This document shows, in pieces, positions 54,336-64,000 of a DNA stretch of 64,000 nt. The notes under the pieces were generated by a model. That model was not told the origin of the DNA and ran no database searches. It saw nothing but the letters and a program-made list of their open reading frames with translations. Position numbers and translations under genes: made by a program. The stretch comes from Siniperca chuatsi (taxonomy: Eukaryota; Chordata; Actinopteri; Centrarchiformes; Sinipercidae): positions 16,625,822 through 16,689,821 of the forward strand of contig NC_058055.1 of the NCBI RefSeq assembly GCF_020085105.1, read 5' to 3'. Each line of letters starts with the position of its first letter. Position 1 is the first letter of the stretch.

Positions 54336-54750
54336 GTTTACTACACTATCTCAGCACATTGCATCTCAGACAAGAAATCTGGATTTTACCATCAACTGAC
54401 CTAACTTTCCACCTACATATAAGAAACATCACTAAAAGAAAATTGCCAACATCAGACCGTCTCTTTCTTTCGTAGACGCAGCGAGGCTTGTGAATTATTT
54501 TATTACGTGTAGACTCGAATACTGCAACGCACCGTTCACAGGACGCCCCAAAAGTGGAACAAAAACAAGAGCTCATATCGTTGGCTTCCAGTTAGTTTTA
54601 GGATCAACTGTAAGATTCTTGTTAGGTGATGAAAATATTTCTCCCTGGTCGAGCCCTCAGATCCACAGGCTGTTCATCGGACCAAAAAGACCTGCGGTTA
54701 AGCAACATCAACTGTTCAAAACTCCCCTTTTCAGCCTTGCTTTTACCTAG
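54336..54750 (+). mobile_element. LINE 3' part, copy B
   Basis: Truncated repeat of the RT remnant at 44,983-45,400, with a 3-bp insertion at about 54,630 and a 7-bp deletion at about 54,670 relative to copy A. It starts exactly at the duplication junction. Confidence 0.8.
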
Positions 54751-54794
54751 AATATGTACTTCGCAGCCATTTTTGCTTTTTATTCCATGCTAGC

Positions 54795-55070
54795 TGCGAA
54801 AGTGTGGCTCTAGAGATGGCAATGTCGATGTGTTGGTCCACCTCTTTGGTCTACTATTGGATGGATTGCCATGAAATTCTGTACAGACATTCATTGTCCC
54901 CAGAGGATGAATCCCCCTGCTATTTCCTCTAGCGCCACCATCAGGTCTAAATTTTAATTTGTCCAATACTTTATGACTGAGTACCGGCAAAACAAATGAC
55001 ATTCCCATTAGCCTCAGCTGTACTTTGTGTTTGGTGCAGTTAGCAAATGTTAGCATGCTAAGACGGTGAA
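54795..55070. repeat. Dispersed teleost repeat, copy B
   Basis: Copy of 45,440-45,715 with an extra 11 bp (ACTGAGTACCG) at about 54,976. Confidence 0.7.
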
Positions 55071-55104
55071 TATGTATATTATTATTTTTATTATCATCAT
55101 CCAT

Positions 55105-55105
<1 letters not shown>

Positions 55106-55147
<42 letters not shown>
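55106..55147. repeat. (CA)n microsatellite, copy B
   Basis: An ACAC run of about 42 bp, shorter than its copy A counterpart. Confidence 0.95.
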
Positions 55148-55151
<4 letters not shown>

Positions 55152-57896
55152 AACAATGACTATAGGGCCAGACACAGTTGTGTTGTTTTTTCTTCCATTA
55201 ATTATCTTTGGTAACCTTCAGTGATGCAGAGGTGTCCTCACTTGTTACTTTGCACACAAACATATGTGCAACCTTCATCTCATGCACACACACACACACA
55301 AACTTTCATTGAATAGACCTGGGTGGTGCAAGACCTCACATTTATCACCTCTTCCATTTAATATGTCAGCCTTTTGAGAGGCAGGATTCTTCCACTTTAG
55401 ACATTTATTGATCCATGTCATATTATACACACCACACACACTTGAAACAGATTGCTAATTTCTGCTTGTGTTGTCCTTTGTCCCTTGTTGGTAGAGGAAG
55501 AAGAAGGAACTGAACAACATCACGTGCAGTCACTTCCACCCAGTGCGGCCACCCACACATCCATTGTGCCAGAGTGAAGCTACGTCTCCACATTCATGCG
55601 CTGTAATTAAAACTGTCATGGTGGAGAGGCTTCTGTGGGCGCTGATCAGGTGGGCGGCATAGAAATGACTTAGCTGCCTGCACGTGCCATGACATGTCTT
55701 TCTTACTGTCCAGGTCATCACTGATTATTAGAAGACACCGAGCGTTGCACGTTTCAGGTTTGTTTTGCTTTTCTCTGACAGTAAAGCTTCTTTCAACAAT
55801 GTTCTTTATGAATCGATGATGGAAATACGTTATAGTTATATTTTCTATGCACGACACTTCCTCAGTTAATGAATTTCAGAGAGACTGATCGGATGCATGG
55901 GCCTGAAATGAAACTTTTGCATTTCAAATTATTAAAAGTATTAGCACCAAAATATATTTAAAGTACCAAAAGTAAAAGTACCCATTATGCAGAATGTCCC
56001 ATTTCAGAATCATATATATTAAAATAAATGAATTATAACTATGGATGCATGAATGTATAAATATCACTGTAATGTTGCAGCTGGTAAAGGTGGTGGATGT
56101 TAATTACTTTATATACTGCTGGGTAGCTTAATCTATAATAATACATCAACATTAATTAGCTGAGAATATTTTGTATTCATAATTTTAATCAGCAAAGTAA
56201 CTAAAGCTGTCAGATAAAATAGTGAAGTATAAAAGTAGCATAAAATGTAATTCCTCCAGTAAAGTACAAGTACATCAAAATTTTACCAAAGTACAGCAAT
56301 CGAGTAAATGTACTTAGTTACTTTCCACCACAGGTCCTGAAGTGACTACAGTAGATCTACAGTAGATCTGCTGTATATGAGAGCAAGTTGTACCAACCAG
56401 TAGAGGCAGAAGTAGAATTACACTGCTGTGAGTCAGATGTTTTGCCACCAGCCAAACACACACCGCTTGCAGTTACTGGTTGTTTCTAATGTGCCTGTCT
56501 GCTTTCACTTACAGCCATATTATCAGTATAGCTCTACGGATGGCACAGTGGTGGGAGAAGTATCAGCTTCCTTTTGATCAATGTAAAACATCCACTGTGA
56601 TTCAATAATCAGAAATCAGAATCAGAAATACTTTATTGATCCCCGAAGGGAAACTCTTTATTGAAATGTCAAAGCAAATACTGCTTATTCTCTATAAGGG
56701 AAACCAAGATCGACACTTATTTTACTAGTAAAATATTCTTGTAGGTTGACGTAAACTGCCATAACTCTTTAGCACATTGTGCTACACATCTGGATCAGGA
56801 TAAATTTAAATGGCCATAACTCCGTGGAGTCTGACTGATTCAGAATTCTGCACAATTCATCACTGTATAAAGCCCCAGTTATCCCTTAAAGGATTTAAGT
56901 ATTATACAAAAATCATGGCGACCATTATGCAACCACCTTGATTGTGTATTAGGCTACTTTGTGTATTTTGATGTAGAATTAAAAAATATTTTTTCTGTTG
57001 TTGAAATAACAAAATTAGAGGACTGTGTGGCCTTGGCAGATGTGTGCACTACCTGAGTGTTTTCCAGTGTGAGTATTTTATTAAAATAAATAGAGGTTTG
57101 TGTATACCAACCATTATTTTGAATAAAAGCTGAAAATTGAATGAAATCTCCGATCTTCACTCAAGAGCTGAGTCAAATATATATTTCTGCAAGTCCATCC
57201 TCTCACTGACTGGGGGTCGGTATTTCCCTGCTGTATGAATGGTATCAGCTGCAGGAAAACATACAGACTCTGCAATCACCTCATAATGTGTTTAGGTGAA
57301 AATGAAGGCTCATCTTCGATTTACAGAAATATCTGAAACCTGCTATCATGACCAAGTTGTCATAATAGCAAGGGTATTTATATTAAGACTATATTCACAA
57401 AGGCAGAAACGGGTAGCTCTGAATGAATTATTTTTACATTTATGTTTTTATTTAAAGTGCGATCAGGTTACCTGACCTGCATGTCTTTGGAGTGTGGGAG
57501 GAAACCGGAGCACCCGGAGTAAACCCACGCAGACACACTGAGAACACATAAACTCCACACAAGAAGAAGAAGCCGGCCCAGATGGAAACCAGCAGCTTGT
57601 TTCTGTGAGGCTGCAGTGCTGATCACTGAGCTGCCCTGGAAGAGGACAGAGAAGGTGGGAGAGGATGATGGGAGGAGGGAAGTCTGGGAGTGGAGGGTAA
57701 GAGGAGGGGGTAAAGGGGTAAGAGGGTGGGGTGATGGGAGGGTTGAGGGGGTGGAGGGTGAGGAAGGATGGGAGGGGGGAAAGCTGGATGGGGAGATGGG
57801 GGGTAAGAGGGTAGGAGGAGTAGGCATGTTGAGAGGGTAGGGGTGAAAGGGAGAAAGAGGTGAGGGGTTAGGAAGGGAGAAAGGATGTTACTCCTC

Positions 57897-58003
57897 TCAC
57901 TTCTCGATCTCTTTCCTCTCCTTCTTCGCTTTCTTTTCTCTCTCCTCCTTTTCTTTCTTTTCTCTCTTCAATCGCTCCTTTTCCTTCTTCTCATTTGCTT
58001 CTT

Positions 58004-58037
<34 letters not shown>

Positions 58038-60151
58038 CCTCTCCTTCTTCGCTTTCTTCTCTCTCTCTTCCTTTTCTTTCTTTTCTCTCTTCAATCGCTC
58101 CTTTTCCTTCTTCTCATTTGCTTCTTTCTCTTTCTTCTCTCTCTCCTCCTCCTCTTTTCTCTCCCTCTTCAGTCTCTTTTCTGTCTCCTTTGTTGCCTTC
58201 TTTTCCTCCTTTTTCATCTTCGCCTTCTCTTTGTCAGTTTTTGAGGCGAGCTCCTGAAAAGACAGAGACAGCATATAATTCAGTATTTTCTCTTCCACAG
58301 ACTAAATCTGAAACAAACTGTTAGAATCTAACAAGTTATTATTCCAGTCAAAATGATCAACTGACTGGCGTACCTGAAGTTCAACATTTTGCTGGATCAG
58401 GAGCTTCATCTCCTCCTCCATCTTGCTCGCCTTGTTGAGCCACTCCTCTTCCTTGGCGAGCCACTTCTCTTCCTTGTTGAGACACTCCTCTTCCTTGGCG
58501 AGCCACTCCTCTTCCTTGTTGAGCCACTCCTCTTCTCTGGCGAGCCACTTCTCCTCCATCTCTCTGCTGTCTTTCTGCAGCTCCTGTGTTTTCTTAAAGC
58601 TCTCCTCCTTTGCTGCCAGCTCACACCTGAGACGATCCTCCAGAGCTTTGTGTTTTGTTTGCCACTCTGTCTCGCTCTGGTGGATCTCCATTTGTACTGT
58701 TCTCAGCTTGGCCAGATTTCCCTCTACTAGTGCCATCATTTCCTTTCTGACACTGGTGATCACATCATCCTTGTCCTGGATGACCTGGCTCGCCTTCTTC
58801 TCACAGTCCTGCTGCAGAGTTTTCAGCTCCGCGGCTACCTCCTCCTGTCTAATAATCCACCGGCTTTCCCAGTCTGCATTGATCTGTATCACAGTTTTGT
58901 CAAAGGAAAGTTTCATCTCATTGAACTTGTCGCACTCTGCCTTCCAGGATTTTTTGACCTCCTCAGTCTCCATCTGCTGGCAGCGCAGACTTTCCTTCAA
59001 GGAGCGGACTTCTTCTTCGTTTTTTTTCATTTGTCTTTCCAAATGAGTGCGCTGAGTGTAAAACTGGTTTTGACTGGCTCTTATGGACTCTAAAGCCTTC
59101 ACCAGGTCATCCATGTCATTTTTGGCCATGAACAGAGTTGACACTAAACTGTCCCTTTCATCCAGGAGCTTCTTTTTTTCTTGCTCACAGCTGAGTTCCT
59201 TGCTGGCTATCTGCTCCCTCAGAGCAGCATTTTCTGCAGCCTGCTGCTTGTTTTCTGCTTTGGAGTCCAGAAGAAGGGCTTGTCGCAAGGCGTGCAGGGT
59301 TCTGCTGGGAGTACACTGTGAGCACTGAAAGACGCAAGTATACAGGCAATAGGTAAAAGTACTGTCCCATCTTAACTTTGGATACACACAGAAAGAGAGG
59401 GGTCTTTCATCTTTAGTTTTTCACACATTTGAATGAAATGTAGCCATTTACATCCGTTGTAAAAAGAGCCCTGCATCACTACCAGCAAAGTGAAATGTCC
59501 CTCAATTGCTTCAGCCAAAACAGTCAAATTCTCAGTTTACTATTGAGTGATGGTATTTCAGTGAAATTGTGTTTCCATATTTCACTTAAATACAGTCACT
59601 TAATATCAAATGGAAGTATCCTCAAGCCAACTGCATCATATCCACAAAAACTCATGTCATGTAAACTACAGCAACACAAAGTCTGTTTCACCTTGTGTCC
59701 CTGACTCGCAGTAAACACATTACAGCAGTCATGTTGTAAAACTCAAAGCACTAAAAACATTTTAACATTGTACAGTTCAGATGTCTCAGTACAACAAGTT
59801 CATGTAAATTAGAAACTATTGTGGAAATGAAAAACAAAATGTAAAATAACTCAATCAGCTCATTAGCCATCCATTGTGGTAGCCTGATTCCAGACCTCTG
59901 AATTGCTTCCCACATCTCTCTAATATGATATAATGTAATAATATAATAAGGGGTAAAGATGTCTGAATATCAGGCTACCAATGTGGGAGGGCAGTATTGA
60001 CAATTCATCCCCTCTCTTATTTATAATGATTGTATTTGTTGAAGCTTCAAAAATGAAGAAATAAAATAAAAACTAGGCTGTCCTAAATAAGCGTTAAACT
60101 CTCCTGTTTAGAAAGTCTTACCTCGTCTCTTGAGTTGTCGCTTTTCTCCAT
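57897..60151 (-). CDS. Coiled-coil protein of unknown function, 3 exons, 445 aa, copy B (intact)
   Basis: Not recognised as a named gene. Exons: 60,151-60,122 (MEKSDNSRDE), 59,324-58,374 (317 codons) and 58,253-57,897 (118 codons plus TGA); all phase 0 with GT-AG sites. After CSQCTPSRTLHALRQ the protein is almost wholly charged coiled coil. Residues about 267-308 are six consecutive heptads of the form EE(E/K)(W/C)L(A/N)(K/R). The last exon (residues 328-445) is Lys/Glu/Arg repeats such as ERLKREKKEKEEREKKAKKE, similar in composition to a trichohyalin-like filament or microtubule-binding rod. No membrane segment or enzyme motif is seen. The promoter has two perfect CREs, which would fit CREB/CREM control, for example in germ cells (inference). 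This copy is open; copy A at 48,505-50,757 is frameshifted. Confidence 0.8.
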
Positions 60152-60610
60152 GTTGGCTGAACACAGATACTGTAGCGGTGTTGTAGTGTTATAGTTTTGC
60201 TTGTAGTTCTAGTGCACTTTTGGTAGTTGTATTCTTGCTGTATTGTCGTGTTTGGTTGTAGTAGTGTTCTACTTTCGGTAGTTGTCACTCTGTTTCCACT
60301 GAGAGATGTTTCTCTGTTGGAGGTCAGGTTGTAACTAACTGGAGTTTTGTCAGGAGGTTTTAACCCAACAGAACATTCTGTTGAACATTCTGCATGACGT
60401 CATAACTGCAGGGTTCAGAACGTGATGACGTCACAGTGTTCTCGTTGTCGTGACATGGCCAGACTTCCACCTTTTCACCTTATACCACAGACTGTATGCT
60501 TTCTGCTTGAAAAAGTACAAAAGCACCACTGCAGGTTACACAAGTATCGCCCCAATGTGGCTTATATGATATAATCACTTTAGGTCTTTTTAACAATATT
60601 ATAATATAGA
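60152..60610 (-). promoter_or_regulatory. Promoter of coiled-coil gene, copy B
   Basis: Matches copy A closely, including CRE palindromes TGACGTCA at 60,395-60,402 and 60,426-60,433 and the AGAACATTCTGTTG word. Homology with copy A stops at about 60,610 (after TATAATATAGAA). Confidence 0.6.
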
Positions 60611-62110
60611 AACAAACACACCTCACATATATGCAATCATTCATATATCATCAACCAAGTTGACAAATTTCACATCACTTCATAAAGTCCTTACACATAG
60701 ATCATTACCATTACAAATCATTTACTTAGACTACTTGTAAAGCTATGAATCTTAATTCATACATCTATGATTGCCTAATCTCTGAATCACAGATCACTAC
60801 ATCTTAGCTACTATATTACATTGAAATAGATTATTCTGATTTAATGTCAATATATCAAACTCAATTCAGACTATGACATAATTTAATATTTACAATATTA
60901 AATTAATAATCATCAAGACTCATGTATATATCTATGATCTTACTATGATATATAATGAACTAAATACTGTTATCATACTCAATCAATACTATCATTGAAT
61001 CATAGAACAATAATGCATAATACTTCATTACTATTTAAGATCATAGATCTTAATGCATGTCTAGTACATAGCATTGATATCTAGTATAAATGCTATCTAT
61101 GCATATTCATATAGTAAGTAACACGAGTAAAGTTACTTAGTATTAGCTCACACGCTGACAGTTAAGAATAATTAAAAAAATTCTAAAAACTTCAAAAAAT
61201 CAAATAAAACTTGGTGGAAATATAAATTATTTCATTAAACAAAATCTCATACTTAAAATTAAAAATTGCAAATAAATTTTCCTAATAATACTTATTTATC
61301 ATCATATCAAGAACAATCAAACCAATCCTGCTTATCAAATTTATATTATATCTATCTCATCAAATCTAGTTAAACAGTCAGAAACACATATACATTATCA
61401 TCATTAATTAATCAATCACTAAAAAAGAAAACATATTACTTTCTTAATTAATTAATCAAATAGTACACACAAATACAACCTATATATAATTTATATTAGA
61501 ATGATATTATTATTTATAATATTCTGTCAAACTCAATAAGTCTCATGGCAAAATAAGAATTTCATTAATAATAGTCAAATACATTAACATAATAACACTC
61601 TCTTGTACTCTCCAAGTCCTTGTGATTAATGTGATAATGTATATATATTAATTCACATTCAACACTATATAATTGCAGAACTGAATTCTCTAGCTAAATC
61701 TGATTCTTGGATGATGTTTATACATTTAGTTCACACTCTTACAACAATCAACATAAAGTCACAATTTCCAGGTAAATCAATTATAAAGAATCTGATAACT
61801 ATATTATAATATCCATTATACACATACAATGTCTGAGTATAAAACGAAATAGTATAGTGACAACCATAAATCATTATATTATTCGTACCTTATACAAGTT
61901 AACAAATGAATACACACATATTATATAATACATCAATTATTCGTAACTCATTCAGATTGTTAACTTGGATGAGAAACTTGATTAGTTTCTAAGTTGAGAT
62001 GCAGAAATGACGATAACTATTCGAACCACATTATGATAAATATTTTAAAGTTTGAGTTAAAAATTATTGAATATACAAAAACATCACAAGTCTTAATATT
62101 GATGTACTCT
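60611..62110. other. About 1.5 kb of AT-rich, C-over-G sequence replacing the htatsf1 terminal-exon block
   Basis: Copy A has about 1.88 kb (51,217-53,098) at this place, including the htatsf1 terminal exon. Here it is replaced by sequence with no similarity to the rest of the window. It is very AT-rich on inspection, has clearly more C than G on plus, hardly any CpG, many ATCAT, TATATAT and CATA words, and no ORF above 60 codons lying wholly inside it. Homology returns at AATATTTTTATTTTGCATTT (62,111). Origin unknown: novel filler DNA or assembly artefact. Confidence 0.85.
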
Positions 62111-62137
62111 AATATTTTTATTTTGCATTTGGTATAC

Positions 62138-62998
62138 CTGATAGTCTGTCGTTTCCATCCCAAAGCTGAGCAGACAGCTGCCTTCCTCCAAACCAGCGAC
62201 CATTGAACGACTGAATGCATGCATCGGCTTGCTCAGGCTCCTTAAATGCGATCGATGCCACGCCGCCTGGGTGTCTCTGCAGCACAAACACAACCACATA
62301 CCAGCTCTTTAGTGATGCCACTGACATAAAATGCAAACCATTCTACTGTGACTCTGAAACTGATTACATTAAACTTACATCAAAGAGGATGACCTTCTTG
62401 ACCTCCCCGAACTTCTCACACTCTGTCCGCAGATCGTCACGATACTCATTCAACACCAGTGGGTCTTCCTAAAGAAGGCCAACACCACAGTGATTAATAA
62501 CCCTCAATGGACACAGTCTGTGTGCGTGTGTGTGCATATGTGTGTCTCTCCGCACCTCAAAGTCACTGGGATGGAACATGTTCCTAATGATGACAACTTT
62601 TTCATGCCTCTTCCTCACTTCTCCTAGCTTCTCTGGCCTCCAGTCTAACTGTCTGCACAGACAAAGACACAGACAAACAGGCACAATCAGTAGGAACCCA
62701 TGCATTCATATGTTCATGCTTGATTATTTATCTTCTCTTAATCCACTTCAGCGTTTTGGGGAGTGGAGTTTATCCGTCAATGCAGAGTGGGACTTGTGGG
62801 AGGTTAAATAAAAAGAACAGGAAGTAGAGTTTACTTCTGTTGCTGCTGCATCTTCTTCCTATAATCTTTGCTCTTCTTCTTCTTCTTGCTGGCATCATAC
62901 TGGCCCTTTAGCTCAAACCGTGCTGCTTCCACGTGGAGTCTGTAACCTCTGACCTCTGACTCGTCAATCAGACGCAGAGCCAATGCCACCGACTCCTT
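62138..62998 (-). pseudogene. htatsf1: HTATSF1 internal exons, copy B, frameshifted and lacking the last exon
   Basis: Exons 62,998-62,835 (two extra Lys codons from a CTT-run difference), 62,652-62,556, 62,468-62,379 and 62,276-62,138 match copy A. The last is 139 bp instead of 138: an extra T at about 62,151 (GTTTCC for GTTCC) shifts frame within WDGTTDYQ. It also encodes RHPGG where copy A and human have RHPDG. The terminal exon is missing, replaced by the block at 60,611-62,110. This copy is the one adjoining the probable 5' half of the gene, expected right of the window. As written it cannot encode the normal C-terminus. Confidence 0.8.
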
Positions 62999-63357
62999 CT
63001 GCAGAGAATCACAAGCACACACACTGTAACTTCACTTGGGTGTAATGCAATACTAAAATACTAACTTCTACTCTGTACTGTGTGATTCAAAGCCAAAACC
63101 CAAGAGACACAAGACAAAGAAAAGATGCATCGGAGAGTGAATGTTGAAGTTACATTCGTCAGCTGGTCAGAAAGAGGGCTCCAAATGAATGCTAATGTAG
63201 CTCCATGTCATGCAAACATGTTAGCAATATCAACTTTATAAGGTGATAATATTTAACAATAGTTTCAGGAGCTCTTCCGCCCTCTAGTATGATTTTTGTG
63301 CTGCTTTAAAGTTTACACAATTATGTTATCTCTTTGAGAGTGAGAACACTTTTGTTT

Positions 63358-64000
63358 TTGTTGCCAAACAGAGAAAAGTGTGTCTGATTCTGTGTCTCTA
63401 ACTACTAAAGGACTAAAACAGAGGTCATGTTAATAACATGCAGACAAACTGATATTGTGATGCAACCATTTTAGACATTCAGTGCGTTTACATGCATGTT
63501 ACAGTTGGCTCCAGTGAGCTTCTTAACTGTCATTTAAACAAGAAACTTGGTTACCATAACTGGGAGATTAGAGAAACATGATTTCCCCAGGTTGGAACGC
63601 CAATTTCATAGCCAATGTATGTAATCGGCTTTTTACAAGTACCTATGTGCATGACAAAGACTGCAGACAGGGAAAGTAACAGCAGAGCAGGTGGATGAAA
63701 GGACAGATAATTACACTGAAAATAATTCCACCGAAAGTCTGACTAAAACTAAAACACAGTGTAGCCTCTACGTGTCTAGATAAGTTGGTTTCCACTGCTG
63801 AACATTTGACTATTTGTAAATTATTAACATTAATATAACATTTGCACTGCTGTCTGTCTGCCCTCTCACTGTTCTGACAGTCTGCTCTGACACACACACC
63901 ATAAAAAAAAGGTCAGGAAGCAGAGTCTTCTATCACTAATACAGTTATAGTAAGTAATCCGCACTTCCAAAATAAGATCAGGGGTCGGGGAGAAATCCAA
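63358..64000. other. Unique sequence right of the duplication, probably htatsf1 intron
   Basis: No exon of htatsf1 or other gene could be recognised. GTGCGTTTACATGCATG at about 63,483 opens a stretch that resembles a common fish repeat. By context this is the htatsf1 intron preceding the exon at 62,998. Confidence 0.4.

Larger units (their letters stand above)
54336..63357. repeat. Tandem segmental duplication, copy B (about 9.0 kb)
   Basis: It starts at the junction ACACTTTTGTTTACTAC (54,331-54,342), where the htatsf1-intron end of copy A meets the LINE start of copy B; GTTT is shared by both parents. It ends at 63,354-63,357 (ACACTTTTGTTTTTG), after which unique sequence continues. It is shorter than copy A mainly through the block at 60,611-62,110. 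Confidence 0.97.

Overview
The window is nuclear DNA of a teleost fish, most likely a spiny-rayed (percomorph) species. All real genes are split by GT-AG introns and encode vertebrate proteins. The spacers are full of fish-type interspersed repeats, CA microsatellites, a tRNA-derived SINE, LINE remnants and a Tc1-like transposon. I see no prokaryotic operon, CRISPR array or viral genome. Nothing was run, so all family names rest on reading the translated exons.

Left part (1-37,800). asl (argininosuccinate lyase, minus, 16 coding exons, about 468 aa) is followed on the plus strand by a FAM111A-like serine protease gene (about 713 aa), crcp (RNA polymerase III subunit RPC9 / CGRP-receptor component, 144 aa) and a protein-tyrosine sulfotransferase of the tpst1 group (351 aa). 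The order ASL-CRCP-TPST1 matches the human chromosome 7 neighbourhood. The FAM111A-like gene sits between asl and crcp. The divergent asl / FAM111A-like spacer is a nest of mobile elements: a truncated Tc1 copy beside a degenerate RNase-H-bearing LINE, then an L1 ORF1 fragment split by a short inverted-repeat element, which is itself split by a second LINE fragment. Each of the two inner insertions has a visible target-site duplication. A 31-bp tandem repeat follows.

Middle (38,400-43,600). A five-exon TMT/encephalopsin-type opsin on the minus strand converges on tpst1. It keeps the retinal-binding lysine but has Gln instead of Arg in the E/DRY motif and a 1-base frameshift in TM6.

Right part (44,983-63,357). 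A unit of about 9.35 kb is present twice in tandem, with a GTTT microhomology at the junction. Each copy carries a LINE remnant, a coiled-coil protein gene and the 3' half of htatsf1, all genes on minus. The copies are damaged in complementary ways. The coiled-coil gene is open in copy B but frameshifted in copy A. The htatsf1 exons are clean in copy A, while in copy B one exon is frameshifted and the terminal exon is replaced by about 1.5 kb of odd AT-rich, C-over-G sequence. Many copy differences are homopolymer or microsatellite lengths, so uncollapsed haplotypes or assembly error must be weighed against a real recent duplication. The 5' half of htatsf1 should lie beyond the right edge.

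The genes do not form one pathway. They cover urea-cycle/arginine metabolism (asl), a nuclear protease (FAM111A-like), Pol III (crcp), Golgi tyrosine sulfation (tpst1), non-visual photoreception (opsin) and splicing (htatsf1).
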